Source: Ochromonas danica (taxonomy: Eukaryota > Sar > Chrysophyceae > Chromulinales > Chromulinaceae). From it: 64,000 bases of DNA. Of the stretch, positions 22,466 through 34,700 are shown in pieces. Both the position numbers and the translations under genes were made by a program. The notes under the pieces are model-generated. The model saw only the letters and a list, made by a program, of their open reading frames with translations. It searched no databases and was not told where the DNA came from. The stretch lies in assembly GCA_015146655.1 (NCBI GenBank), contig VKHL01000080.1, forward strand, positions 951 to 64,950. The letters are read 5' to 3'. Numbering within the stretch: the stretch's first letter is position 1; every line of letters begins with the position of its first letter.

Positions 22466-24652
22466 TTACTTTCCTCCTCTCTTCTTCGTACCACTTCCTC
22501 CTCCTCCTGCTCCTACTTCCTCCCCCTTCTTGTTATTATTATTCTTGTAATGTGTCTCATAAAACAATTCATCTAGTAAACGATTCGTTAGAATCTCATT
22601 AGGATCCAATGCCTTTCTAAATGAATTAAACTTCTGCACAGGATATCTCTCAGCAATACGACCACGTAGACGTTGTAGTGCTTCTTCTGGTGTGGTAGCA
22701 GTGGTAGAGGTAGTGGCCACTGACTTAGAAGCTGTTACCCAAGAGAGCATGAAGTCTACTATCCACCATCCACTATCAGCCCATGAACCACTGTTAGCCA
22801 CTACAGCTGACTGTGCAGCTGCACTCATAGCAGAAGAAGGGGTGGTGGAGGAGGAGGAGGTGGTGGTGGTGGTGGTAGTAGGTAACTCTATCTTCGCCCA
22901 ATGAGCATGCCCAGCATATTCTTCAACTATTGGTTGAATCAAAGCAATATACTTCTGAAAGACATGTTCAATCTCTTTCCTTTGTTCTTCACTCTGACTA
23001 GGTGGTAGATACATGATAATACCAATCCAAGAGAAGACATCATTCATATGATTAGAATAAGCTGGTGACATAGTAGCAGTTGATCGACTAGTCCATCGTT
23101 GTTCTATAGGACAAGGAGCTGGTAGACCTTCCTTCTTAATCACTTCTAATATCTTCATTGTAAAGTCAACATCATAGTAAGTCTTATTATCAAGTGATCC
23201 GATAGGAATAGCTACCTCATAGACTAGTTGTTGTCCACCACAATCAAAGCCTAATATCTCTGTACTATCTCCTATACGACTACCTATACTATGACACCAA
23301 TACTCTGCTTCTGCTTTATTTACTTGTTCTATATAATGATGATCTAGAGGATGTAGATCTAGTAGACGATCTCGTAACTCTGTGAAAGAGAGATCTTTCA
23401 GTTCATTCTTTGCCTTTACTACCTCTTCTGCAGAGGTAATACCTTGTGTAGAGATGAGAAGATCTATCATAGCTTGAGTAGGTCTACTACCCTTCTTGTC
23501 CTTCTTGTTGTTAGATAGTCGTTGTAGTTGTTCTGCTACTTTACGACTAGCAGGATCATCATCATCATCTGATGTTGAAGTTGAAGTAGTAGTGGTAGTA
23601 GTAGTGGGATTGGAGACCACAACGACTACTTGATTGGTATAAGGTAACCACATGTATCTGACATGTCGATAGGTCTTGAGGAGGTCATAATGGTCTTTCT
23701 TCACATTAGCTACATCTGTGATATAAGTGTGTTCCTTTAAAGTGAGAGTAGGGATACATCGTAGAGTTAGTTCAGTGACTACCCCTAGAGCACCTAGACC
23801 AGCCTTAGCAAAGGAGAACAAGTCAGATAGACCTCCTCCTCCTCCTCCTTCTTCTTCTTCACTTAGAGTCAAGAGACCTTCAGTAGGGGTAGCTAACTTC
23901 AACCGTACTATCATCTCTTCAACAGTGGGTAGAGTGACTCCTGTACCATGAGCAGCAATCTGAGTCCATCCTGCTAGTTGTTGCTCTTGAATAGAAGAGA
24001 AGTTAGCTAATGTTAGTCCATGAGCAGCAAGAGCTTTGAGTACATCTGACACACGAGCACCAGCACCTACTGTGACAGTGTGTGCTTGGGTATCCACTTC
24101 AATATAGTCGATAGCAGCCAGAGAGATGACGTCATTGTAGTGGTGGTGGTGGTGGCTCTGAGAGGAGGAGGAGGAGGAGGAGGACATGCCAATGCCGTTA
24201 GGAGAGAGAGCAGTTCCGATAGGACGAGCCTTGGTCTTAGTGGTATGAAGGAATTGTAAGAGACGAAGTACCTCCTGAGCATTCTTTGGCTCGTAGAGAC
24301 GAGCAGGTTGGCAGCGATGAGTGTTGGACCAGTTCAGAATGGTCTCGTCAGTGGAGTAGCTGACACCTGAATGAGGTTCAATCGCTTTGTCATAGTGAGC
24401 AGTGTGTGCAGTGTGTGCAGTGTGCAAGAGAGTGAGAGCTAGCAGAGAGAACACACATGATGACACACCACTACCATAGCCATAGCCTCTGCCATAACCA
24501 CTACCATAACCACTACCATTACTATTATTACTACCTCCCAATAACAATAAGGCACCATCTTCTCTCCTAGAAGAAGAAGAAGAACAGGAGGAGGAGGAGG
24601 AAAACCCTCTTTTGATAATAGAGGATAGACGGTAATTTGTAATCCTTCTCAT
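22466..24652 (-). CDS. GLDH: L-galactono-1,4-lactone dehydrogenase, mitochondrial
   Basis: Intronless, 728 aa. It catalyses the last step of plant-type ascorbate synthesis, passing electrons to cytochrome c at the inner mitochondrial membrane. Residues 1-60 are basic and Ser/Gly-rich (presequence), followed by a hydrophobic segment (about 62-79). The VAO-type FAD domain has ARPIGTALSPNGIG; Leu149 sits where aldonolactone oxidases have the His that links FAD covalently, as in plant GLDH. Other plant-like blocks are EQQLAGWTQIAAHGTG, GLGALGVVTELTLRC, LSFTELRDRLLDLHPLDHHY, ILGFDCGGQQLVYE and the catalytic-type IEQRWTSRS Glu-x-Arg. It ends KALDPNEILTNRLLDELF. Ser/Thr runs explain the length, over 600 being usual. 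L-gulono- or D-arabinono-lactone oxidase is less likely because of Leu149. Confidence 0.92.
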   Translation of the reverse strand: MRRITNYRLSSIIKRGFSSSSSCSSSSSRREDGALLLLGGSNNSNGSGYGSGYGRGYGYGSGVSSCVFSLLALTLLHTAHTAHTAHYDKAIEPHSGVSYSTDETILNWSNTHRCQPARLYEPKNAQEVLRLLQFLHTTKTKARPIGTALSPNGIGMSSSSSSSSQSHHHHHYNDVISLAAIDYIEVDTQAHTVTVGAGARVSDVLKALAAHGLTLANFSSIQEQQLAGWTQIAAHGTGVTLPTVEEMIVRLKLATPTEGLLTLSEEEEGGGGGGLSDLFSFAKAGLGALGVVTELTLRCIPTLTLKEHTYITDVANVKKDHYDLLKTYRHVRYMWLPYTNQVVVVVSNPTTTTTTTSTSTSDDDDDPASRKVAEQLQRLSNNKKDKKGSRPTQAMIDLLISTQGITSAEEVVKAKNELKDLSFTELRDRLLDLHPLDHHYIEQVNKAEAEYWCHSIGSRIGDSTEILGFDCGGQQLVYEVAIPIGSLDNKTYYDVDFTMKILEVIKKEGLPAPCPIEQRWTSRSTATMSPAYSNHMNDVFSWIGIIMYLPPSQSEEQRKEIEHVFQKYIALIQPIVEEYAGHAHWAKIELPTTTTTTTSSSSTTPSSAMSAAAQSAVVANSGSWADSGWWIVDFMLSWVTASKSVATTSTTATTPEEALQRLRGRIAERYPVQKFNSFRKALDPNEILTNRLLDELFYETHYKNNNNKKGEEVGAGGGGSGTKKRGGK

Positions 24653-25265
24653 CTTTAAATTATGACAAATAACAACACTGACAACAACAGATATTAGACT
24701 GACTATCTCAAGATGTCAGACAGACTGACAGAGAGACAGAAGCTGACAAACCGTACTTAAAAACCCTTACTGTCCTCTTAGAAAACTCTCTGTCTTCTGA
24801 TAAAAATCGACTTTCCAAAGAAACTACCACCACAGGTAAAAGGTGGATAAGTCAGAACAAAGATACGAGAAACGTGGTTACATCTCTGACTTTTACAAAG
24901 CTTGCCTTTGGTGCAGTACTGTACAGATCGACTGGCTCAAGCACCTCAATAGCAGCAGTAACACTGCAGTAACACTGAATACCAATAGCAATCAATAGCA
25001 GTAATTCAAAAAATCTCTGATATTGAGAAAACAATTGAATAGTAGACAGACTTAACAATTTGCAAGTGTTTGTTGAGATAGTTCTAACTTCTTCTCATTC
25101 ACTATTCTATAGGCAACTTCTCCCCACCCTCACCTAGTCTATCACACTGTCACTGTCACTGTCACTGCAGTAGTCACTGTCACTGTCACTGTCACTGTCA
25201 CTGCTAGTCTAATAGTCTACTAGAACAACTACTCTCTCTGTCATTGCAACTTTCCCCTCTAGACT
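24653..25265. other. Divergent intergenic region with (GTCACT)n repeat
   Basis: It lies between GLDH (minus) and the MFSD6-like gene (plus). One CAGGTAAAAGG motif lies at 24833-24843. The hexamer GTCACT (phase CACTGT) is repeated about ten times in two blocks at 25146-25204, about 60-120 bp upstream of the transporter ATG. No coding region was found. Confidence 0.5.
25146..25204. repeat. (GTCACT)n hexamer repeat upstream of MFSD6-like gene
   Basis: Two blocks of tandem GTCACT units are separated by GCAGTA. They lie within the presumed promoter or 5' UTR of the transporter. Confidence 0.9.
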
Positions 25266-27077
25266 ATGAAGGTCTTGCACTGTACTAGCTGCTACTACCT
25301 CATGCTACTCCTTGCAGTGGTCATCCTCTCATCATCATCTACCACAGCTACTACTAGTACTACTAGCAGTAGTAGTAGTAGTCCATCCTCTACAGTGAAG
25401 AAGAGTCTTCTTCGCTCCTCCTCCTCCTCCTCCTCCCTGCCTCTGATCAAATCTCGTACTATCCAACAGGTGAAGAGACAAAGTCTCCAAGAGGTGATCA
25501 TAGCAGGTAGCAGTAGTAGTAATGGTGCAGTAGAGGGTAAACCACAGTCCTCTCTGGTCACTATCAACTGCCTCATGTTCCTATTCTATGCTACCCTAGG
25601 CTCTGTCATGCCGTATATCCCTATCTTCTATCGTTATCTTGGAGTATCTGATATGGAATTAGGATTATTAGGTGCGATTACCCCTGCTGTGACCTTCCTT
25701 GTCTCTCCTCTATGGGGTGCTCTAGCAGATGCTACAGGGAAGCATAAGCAAATCATGTTATTCACGTTTATTGGATCAGTGATAGCTCGTTGTGCGATGA
25801 TCTCTTGTAAGCAGCATATGCTCTGGTTGTCTGTTGTGGTAGCAGTCACTGCTGCCCTCTATGCCCCTGTTAGACCTTTGCTAGATAGTGCAGTCATGTC
25901 AATGTTGTCTGATAAGACTGCCTATGGACGCTCTCGTCTCTTTGGACAAGTTGGATTTGGTATAGGATCATATCTAGTAGGTCCAGTGTTAACACAGAAT
26001 CTAAGAGGTATCTTTGGCGTACAAGTCTTATTAGCTATTCCTACTGCATTGATTATGTCAACGTTTGATCCTAAACCAGCTCTTAATAGTAATGATGATG
26101 ATCAGAGTAGTAGTAATAGTGTAGAGAATAATATTGGACGTCATCGGTTTTGGAAGAAAATGAATATATTAAATCATTTAAAGTTTAGTCGACCACGTCC
26201 AGTGATTCCTCCTCCTCCTATGAATGTGTGGTTAGCATTAAGAGATGTCTTCTTTGATTGGCGAGTAATGATGTTCTTTACCATCGTCTTTATCATTGGA
26301 GTATCTTCTGGTATTGTAGAGAATTTTGCTTATATTCGTCTAGCAGAGGTAGGAGTGGGTAGGAATTATGGTAATGTACTAGGAGTATCTAGATTAGCCT
26401 CTAGTCTAGCAGGTGGTCCAATGTTTTGGATATCAGGTAGCTTAGTTCGTATATTAGGTATCAATGGCGTCTTAACAGTGTCATTGTTGTCTTATGTTAT
26501 ACGATTTGTGATTTATGCTTATATTCGTAATCCTTGGCATGCGATGCCTGCTGAGTTATTACGAGGAATCACTTTTGCTCTCTTTTGGTCTGGTGCTACC
26601 TATTATGTTTATAATATCTCTCCGAAGAGTTTAACAGCAACAATGGTAAGAGGTCAATAGACTACCTGCTGTATGACAGAGTACCTTCCCTCCTTCCCCC
26701 ACATACACACACATACACTCTTAGTCCCTTGCTAACACTTTGTGCTTGTCTTCTAGTTGGGACTGTTGAATGGTGTCTATGGAGGTCTTGGACAGTCTCT
26801 GGGATCTCTTATAGGAGGAGAGTTGAGTCGCAAGATGGGCATCTGTCGTGCTTTCTATTCTTGTGCTGCCGTTGATCTCTCCATTCTTGCGACATTTCTA
26901 GTTATTCAGATTAGTCTACATTTCTCTCACAAGTTGTCCAATAGCAGAATTGCTACGAAATATGCTGAGAGTAGGAGTAGTTACAACAGTGGTAGTGCTT
27001 CCAATGGTAATGGCAATGGCGGGTCTGCTGCTTCGTCCAGGTCGAGTTCTCTGGATGAGTCGAATAGACGGCCGTAA
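25266..27077 (+). CDS. MFSD6-like major facilitator transporter
   Basis: Exons: 25266-26645 and 26757-27077, 566 aa. After an N-terminal hydrophobic stretch and Ser/Thr runs (residues 1-95), the MFS core starts at VTINCLMFLFYATLGSVMPY. The signature between TM2 and TM3 (SPLWGALADATGKHK) fits the MFS_1-like/MFSD6 group, which includes LacY-like and nucleoside symporters. Further hydrophobic segments continue to the C-terminus, including ELLRGITFALFWSGATYYVY and GLLNGVYGGLGQSLGSLIGG, both characteristic of MFSD6 proteins. A Ser-rich cytosolic tail ends the protein. It is a polytopic membrane protein; the substrate is unknown. Confidence 0.8.
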
Positions 27078-27285
27078 TAGAAATAGGTGAAGGATTCCTA
27101 GGGGTCTTCTTCCTTTTCTCTACTCTTGTACTGTGTATATGTTGAAAGGAATTAAGGCCAGGGTGGTGTCAGTTTCTAAGTGGCTTTCCTCTTAAGTTAA
27201 TTTCCCCACGCATCCTGTACTAGCGTCATGCCGTGGCATGGAATTTCGCAGAGATCGATTGATTGATTGATTGCTGGCAAGGAAA

Positions 27286-28460
27286 ATGGACGATCTCACT
27301 TTGTCAGATTTATTAGCACAGTATGATTCTGCAAAGGATCCCAAATCTCTGTCTACTTCATTTGTCAGGAAGGTATTGAAGGAACTTCGCAAGTCTAAGG
27401 TGAGTGAAGGCTTTCTCTTTTCCCTGTCTGCCCTCGCTCTTCCAGGCTTTGAAGCTGATCATAGAATTGATTTTCCAGGTCACACGTTCTGATATTGTCT
27501 TACTATGGGGGCCCAAGCTCTTGTCTGGGGAAAGTTATATTGATGGTAAGCCTTGAGCTCAATGGCCTGTCTCCTGTTTAACCCTTCGCCATGTCATGTC
27601 GTGTTTGATGTCATGAGGTAGTATGGAATCTTCACGAACAGATCTGTATTGCGGCAATTGATCAGGGTAACTTTTCTTTGGCCGCGGAGACAATTACAAA
27701 GCTGAAGAAGCAGTTTCTCAACAGTCACCGTGTAGTTCGCCTGCATGGCATGTTGCTGGAAGCTCAAGGTTAGCACAAAGCCAGCCAGCCTCCCTCTCTC
27801 CTTCTGCTCTACACACGATATCCTTCACACTAACTTGTTCTCTTCTTCCTCCCTTGCATTGCTGCAGGCAAATATAAGAAAGCGTTAAATGTTTATGATG
27901 AGATATTGAAGGATGATCTTGCCAATGTTGCCGCAATGAAACGCAAAGCGAGCATTCATAAAGCTCAAGGCAATGTATCGGGTCAGATAGAAGAGATTAA
28001 TAATATTCTGAAGATCTTCCCTGGAGATGGCGGGTCTTGGGCAGAGTTAGGAGAGGTCTATCTGTCTCAATGCGATTATCCTGCTGCTATTCATTGCTTT
28101 GAAGAACTTGTTCTTCTCGATCCCCGCAATGCTCATCATCATAGTCGTCTCGCAGAAGCTTTATATTCCTTGGGTGAAATTGAAAGTGTTCGCGATGCTC
28201 GTAGGCATTACACAATCTCATTGAACTTCCAAGCTGGCAAATACAATCTTCGGGCTCTTTATGGTCTTGTAGCGGCTTGTAAGACGATACAAAGATTGGA
28301 TCGTCCTTCTTCATCAAATCAAGAAACAGCAGCTGCTGCAGATCAAGAGACAAAGGTTAATGAACAATTGTTGTCTTTTGCGAAAGAACAGTTGGAATCT
28401 CTCTCGGAAGATAATAAAAGCAATGGAGCCTTGGCATTAGTGAAGAACAGCATTTTGTGA
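27286..28460 (+). CDS. EMC2: ER membrane protein complex subunit 2
   Basis: Exons: 27286-27399, 27479-27545, 27622-27768 and 27868-28460, 306 aa (human EMC2 has 297). EMC2 is the cytosolic TPR scaffold of the ER membrane complex, which inserts tail-anchored and multipass proteins. Matches include VWNLHEQICIAAIDQGNFSL across the exon 2/3 junction, HRVVRLHGMLLEAQGKYKKA, KRKASIHKAQGNVSGQIEEI, GSWAELGEVYLSQCDYPAAI and NLRALYGLVAACKTI, all aligned in order with family blocks. The start is the first ATG giving a natural N-terminus (MDDLTLSDLL). Confidence is high from collinear similarity. Confidence 0.9.
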
Positions 28461-28668
28461 GTTGATTGCTTAGTCATCGATGATATACAATGAAGTTGTT
28501 AGCCATTGTAAATGAAAGCTAAATAAGAGAATCATTCTCGTTCTGATCCCTATTTACCAAATAAGTTTAGTTGTTAAATGAGTATTTGTCATCAATTATG
28601 CACATTGATTCTTTGACTCTCTCAAAGATGCATGAAATGATTGCGATCATCTTTATGAGTGGGGGCCG

Positions 28669-28983
28669 TCACTCCTTGGTGTTAGCCTCCTCGTCAGAGT
28701 CACTCTTGGACCAAACATCTCTGAGCAGCGTTACATCTGCTTTCTTTGTCAATGATTCATTGATCATAGAGTCTTGATCAACAAGAATCTGTACGGTTTG
28801 AGTTATGAGACGACGAATTTCTCGTTGTGAGTTGATCGTGGATTGATGGACCCTTCTGATGTCATTCATCATTCGAGTGATGTTCTCGTCATCGCTTGCT
28901 TGGTGCATTTGATTATGAGAAAGTGAATGTTGACTGTGTGTATGTGTATGTGGTGGGAAGTGAAGGAACTTTTCAGTCATCAA
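28669..28983 (-). CDS. Small coiled-coil protein, unknown
   Basis: A single-exon frame of 104 aa. After a His/Thr-rich N-terminus, residues 35-90 form a helix with heptad spacing (NITRMMNDIRRVHQSTINSQ, REIRRLITQTVQILVDQDSM), and the end is acidic (SKSDSDEEANTKE). It lies tail-to-tail with EMC2. Size and composition suit a small scaffold subunit, but no family is recognised. The frame may be a chance one. Confidence 0.45.
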   Translation of the reverse strand: MMTEKFLHFPPHTHTHSQHSLSHNQMHQASDDENITRMMNDIRRVHQSTINSQREIRRLITQTVQILVDQDSMINESLTKKADVTLLRDVWSKSDSDEEANTKE

Positions 28984-29183
28984 CTCGTATCTTCAATTTA
29001 TAAATGAAGTCAAAGAGTATCTTTCAGTTTGTGAGAGTAAGCGAATATGGTAAGAATACTAGTCAAGTCATGGGCATGGTTCCAGAACACAATCTAATAG
29101 ACTACGCCAGATAGAATGTCGATAATTCCATTCCAGCAGGAATTTTGCATTTATGTAATAGGAATAACTACTGATCTATCCTA

Positions 29184-31409
29184 TTAGGCTACACGATTTT
29201 CTCCATCCACTTGAGCCTCGACAATATTATCCTCAGACTCTTCTAAATGGTCATCTGACAACAAGCAATGTTCTCGAATAAAAGCACTTAACGCCTCAGC
29301 TGATCTTTCTCCATCATAGTAGAGCGGATTAGCTTTGTCATGTGCTGGAAAGAGGAAGACCATAGGAAAGCCTCGCACTCTTATCTTTGGATGGAATACT
29401 TCATTTCGAGAACCATCAATGCGAAAGATCTTTAATGGAGGTAGCATTGGTAAGTCTTCCACTAGTTCTGCTAACATGGTCTCTGTCATTTTGCAATGAA
29501 TGCACCAGGGAGCATGGAAGAAGACTAATGTGTTGTCATCATCAGCATCTATCACCCTAGGAAAGAAGAAACAAATACAATAAAATTGCAACAACAGTAC
29601 ATCACACAGAGAAGAAAACAAACATAAATACAATCAATGCTTACAATTCATTAAATTGACTACCGGCAATATTAACAATCTGTGGGATTGGATTCTTTCG
29701 ATTGAGTTCTGCTATGACAGAGATCTTCTCAGAGGAAAGAGCTCGAGGAAGCTCATTAATGAGATAACTGTTGAAAAACTGTTGGATATGAGTTGAATTG
29801 AATTGAAAGACTTCTTCTTCATCTTCAACCTCAACAATTCGCTTGACGCTATTAGACAAAGAGAGAGAGAGATGAAATTACCTCATCGCCAAGGAAGTTA
29901 ATCCTACAATATGTCATGGAGTTCTTACGATGGATGCCGTTGCAGAGGTTGAGTACTACCAGAAGAATCTGGCAAAGAATCTGGTGGTAGCTGGGCTAAA
30001 TACTCAGCAAAAGAGTACCGCAAAGGAGGATCCTCAGCACGATTGACTAAAAAGAGCTGAATCAATGAAATATGATGAGAATGACTACGAGAGTGAGTTT
30101 GGAATGATTTCTGTTATATTCAACCTGAGGAAGATCAGAATCGCGAATCTCGAAATGGTTCATCAGAGCGTATTCTTCAGAGCTAGATTCAATAACCAAT
30201 ACCCTGGAAAACAAATCAACACCGCATCCAATTGTATACAATAAGGTTGATTCGACAAAACAAGGACATCAAGTTACTGAAGTTACTGACCGTCCCCTGT
30301 AGTCGCTAGCAGCGGCCACGACAGAATCCAAGAAGACTTCATCACTCCCACTGCCATCATAGAAGGCGATGGCGTGTGTAGGAACTGGGATAGCATCAAT
30401 CAGTGCGGTAGTCTCAGAAGTGTATGGCAAAGATGATGGCAGAGAAAATGCGAGAAGAGAGCGAAGTAAGTCTTCCTCCGTCACATTGGGAGACAACGAC
30501 ACTAGATGGTAGACATCTTTCCTATCCCCATTGTAAACCACCAGTGCTTCGCTCTGGTAAGAAAGCAATTCATTGTGCTTTATCATCAGAGCAGAGATAA
30601 GAGAAGGTCTATATTCAACACACTCACCTGAACATGGAATTCTCTTGCGATCGTTGCTGATTGAGTCATGAAGAACAATGCCTCATCATATCCACTTGCA
30701 AAGGATGTATAAGTCTGCATAGCATGACTTGGTTCAACACCAGGCAAGAATACAGCCAAGGCAAGGCCTAATACGCCATGGTCCAGGTAGCGCGAGTCCT
30801 CCAATGAAGTGAGAAAAGGAGCTAACTCATCCAAGCTTTCAATCACTCGCACTGGAGGGTTGGACTTGCGTTTCAAGTATTCTATTATATGATCTGCTTT
30901 TCGTGGTCCTGTATATTCTGCTATTCGCTGACCCTCGCTGTAGAGGAGGAGAGTGGGGAAGCCTGTCACCTGCTCCTCGTCCGCCAGCACAGAGGCTGAC
31001 TCAGCTGATCCATCAATTTGAGCTATTAAAACCTGAGAACAGATAAGGATAGAGTGAGCTATGAAAATCAAGAAAAGCAGTAGGGTATGAGCAGAGGTCT
31101 CCTCACGTCGATCTCTTGTTGGTCCAGGGAAGCCGCCACCTTCTTGAGAGCCTCGCCCAGCACCTTGCAATGCCCACACCATGGAGCATAGAAGCTAACT
31201 AACGTCAATCCAGGCTTCGCAATAGTTTCTTTGAAGTTGGATGGAAGCAATTCTATCACCGTGCGCTAATGAGAGAAGAGGATGCCGGGATGAGACAATA
31301 GCAAATAATAAACGATATTTGTAGCAGCCATCCTTACCTCACACAAGCCAAAGGAGACCAAGAGGAAAGTCCACAGAATAAAAGCATTTCTCGCATTCAT
31401 CAAGATCAT
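29184..31409 (-). CDS. Protein disulfide isomerase family, two thioredoxin domains
   Basis: Exons: 31409-31338, 31265-31107, 31032-30628, 30553-30291, 30203-30125, 30056-29929, 29848-29645 and 29556-29184, 560 aa. Residues 1-24 are a signal peptide ([17 protein letters not shown]). The a domain has APWCGHC (C54, C57) and then [19 protein letters not shown]. Two b-like domains follow. The a' domain has APWCIHC (about C455-C458) and [20 protein letters not shown], with cis-Pro before the strand in both. The architecture is a-b-b'-a' as in PDI and ERp57. Oddities are the second active site CIHC rather than CGHC, and a C-terminus ENRVA with no KDEL-type signal. Placement in the ER is inferred from the signal peptide. 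An in-frame upstream ATG at 31451 is an alternative start. Confidence 0.85.
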
Positions 31410-31451
31410 AGTGGAAAGACAACTTTCAGATGCTTTTCCTCTCACTCTCAC

Positions 31452-31790
31452 CAGACTTCTGATGAAGAAAACTGCTAAAAAGAAACAGTTTATGTTAACT
31501 TAGCATTATACTCCACGCATGGTAATAATTTTTGACCACTCTCATGAGAGAGGACTTGGGACTGCCTCTAAGACTGTCTGTGTCGCTGCTGTCTGCTCAG
31601 AATCATCATCTTGTAGAGAAGAACAAGAGAAGAACGTCGTCCACTTCTTTCCCAGTACTGGACTATCACTATCACTCTTGATCTTCTCTCCCTTGATTTT
31701 TCTTTTACCAAGTGGTATTATTATTATTATTATTTCTTCTTGCTATTGTCAGAAGTGTTAGTGTCAGCAGCTAGTCTACAGTCTAGTGTG
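31452..31790. other. Divergent spacer between PDI and USP genes
   Basis: 340 bp with a (TTA)n tract at 31715-31732 and CT-rich stretches. It presumably contains both promoters. No coding region is supported. Confidence 0.4.
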
Positions 31791-34700
31791 ATGGTAAATC
31801 CTTCTTCTTCTTCTTCCTCCTTGTCTACTAGTAGTAGTACAGCAGCTAGTAAAGGAGCAGCTAGTAGTGTTGCCCCTCACAATCCCCCTCGCTCTCTCAG
31901 TCGAGAAGAAGAGATCGAGTTAGTTCGATCAGGTCTTCGAGCTCAGCCCAAGGATTCTCAACGCTGGCATCCAATTGTCTATGAATGGTTCCTGCGCTGG
32001 AAGGACTTCGTGGACTTTGACAACAACAACAGTCACAGTCACAGTCACTCCCCACAGGTACAGTACTACCCCTTCCTCCTCCTCCTCCTCCTGCTAACAA
32101 TATGGTGTGGTGTGTGTCTACTAGGAGGTAACGACAACAGTAGCAGCAGGCTTGCCTCCTGCTCCTGGTCCTGGTCCTATTGACAACTCTTCCCTCTCCC
32201 TCTCAGCTGACCACCCCACAGAGCTTCGACCAGGTCTAGGGGAGGGACAGGACATCATCCTGCTACCTCTCAGCACTGCCTCCTACCTCTTCCAGAAGTA
32301 TGGCGGGGGCCCTATGACCTTCTCTAGAGGAGTCCTCTCCCTTGGTCCTCACCACCACCAGATCAACCTCTACCCAGTGCGAGTGGAGGCCTACCTCTGT
32401 GACAGTGTGGAGACCTGCTACCCGATGAAGAGCAAGGAGGTGCAGGGGCACTACCTCAAGGCCTACTTCAACAAGACCTTCACTATGGACAAGGTAGTGG
32501 AAGAGTTGACTCAGAAGTTCTCTGTTCCTGTGTGGTATAAGTTGAGGTACTGGTTACGTCGACCAGGTCAAGGTCCCTCAGTAGCAGCAGGAGGAGGAGG
32601 AGGAGGTAGTGCTACCAGTGTACTAGAGAGCAAAGCCAGTGAGTCTTCACAGATGGACACTGTCGATGACACTGATAGTGTTGATGATAGTAAGAAGGCT
32701 GTGGTAGCAGTAGCAGCAGGAGGTGGTGGAGGAGGAGGAGGGGTGAGGTATCTCCGCAAAGAAGTGGTAGAATGGGATGGAGACTGGAAGCTCTTCTACA
32801 GTGAAGATCAGGCAATCCTCCGACAGACTCTAGCGGAGCTCTTAGAAGAGTCAGCATCAGGAGGAGGAGGAGGGGTAGAGGTAATAGTGGAGGCAGCCAA
32901 GCGCACCTCCTACTCCCTGGAAGGTACCCCTTGGCCTCGAGACAAGGTCTTGAACCGCTGGAAGACTCTGTTACGAGTAGGAGATGTACTAGATGTGCAG
33001 GACAAGGCGAAGAAGTGGTATGAGGGGAGGGTAGTGAGCACTACCTCGGAGGGAGACCTCGTGGTACACTTCCTAGCCTGGGAGAAGGACTTCGACGAGA
33101 AGCTACTCGCACACACTCTCTACCAGAGATGTCGACCATTGCACTCTGAGACAGAGGATCGATGGACTTGGAAAGAGGGTAGTCAAGTTGAAGTGTGCTG
33201 TCAGCCGAAGAAGGTAGCAGGAGGAGGAGGAGCAGCAGTAGCAGGAGGAGGGAAGTGTCATTGGGTAGCTGGAGTAGTCAAGAAGGTTGAAGGAGAGCGT
33301 CTGGCAGTAGAATTCACTCCACCTAAGGGCTTTACCTGTCGCTCCTCCACCTCTGAGGAGGTGGTGGAACAGCAGGAGGAGGAGGAGAGCGTTATGGTAA
33401 CTGAAGAAGAAGTGGCAGTAGGAGGAGGAGGAGAGGAAGAAGATGATGATAAGAGGAAGCTCAGAGGTGTCATCCCATCGACTAGCACTACCTCGGTAGA
33501 GAGCAAGGTAGTGACCTGCTGGTTCGATCGCTACCAGGAGGACATCTGTGCACACCATGTGCACCTCCCAGCCTACCGCTCTAATACCCGTACCCCTACC
33601 GCCTCCTCTTACCTGTCTTCTTCCTATATTACCCCCTCCTCCTCCTCCACCACCTCCCCTCTTACCACTACCACCACTACCGGGGTGGGGAGATACTCCT
33701 CCTCCTCCTATACTTCCTCCTACACCTCCTCCTACTCCTCCTACTCCTATGACTCTCATAGTCGGGGCCAGCCCCCTGCCCCAGGGGTAGTAGGTCTAGC
33801 CAATCTAGGTAACACATGCTTCCTCAACTCCATCCTACAGTGTCTCTCACACACTGCAGTGCTAACCAACTACTTCCTCTCCTCCTCCTCCTCCTACCTC
33901 CAAGAGATCAACTACAACAACCCTCTAGGACACAATGGTAAACTAGTGCTAGCGTATCGCCAAGTGCTAGCTGACCTCTGGAGCAACCACTACCTCAAGG
34001 TAGTGCCGCGTGACTTCAAGTCTACCTTAGGACAATTCCAACCTCAATTCGCAGGGTATGATCAACAAGATGCACAAGAGCTACTCGGCTTTCTCCTCGA
34101 TGGTCTACATGAAGATCTCAATCGAGTGACTAGCAAGCCTTATGTTAGCCAGTTAGAGTCCAAGAACCGTAGTGACGAGGTAGTGGCGAGGGAGTGCTGG
34201 AGACGTTACCTCTCTCGTAATGACTCTTTCCTAGTGGATCATCTCTTTGGACTGCTCAAGTCTCATGTGACGTGTACCAAATGTGGTAGACAGTCTGTTA
34301 CCTTTGATGCCTACAATGTCTTGTCACTACCTCTTCCTATCAGACAGACGAGGAAGGTGACCATCTTGATGCAGTTGCTGCTAGCCAAACCCTTCTCCTC
34401 CTCTACTACTAGTGCTATTACTACTAGTACTAGTACGACCCGTACCCCCTCGAACACTACCGAGGTAGAGGTGAAGTGGGTGAAGATGGAGCTAGAGGTA
34501 GATCTCTGTGCTATCATGTCTCAGATGAAGGAGTTGTTATTGGATCGTATCAAAGAGCTAGGCTATCTACCTGCTCTACTACCTGTCCAGAGGCCATCAG
34601 TAGCAGCAGTAGGAGGAGGAGGAGGGGAGGATAGTAGCTATGAGATGGTCTCTCCTCCTACTTCTTCTCACCTCACAGGCGATGAAGATGATGGTGAAGA

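Noticed and set aside
33103-33790. Gly-, Ser- and Pro-rich frames opposite the USP gene
   Set aside because: They are shadows of the low-complexity part of the USP coding region.
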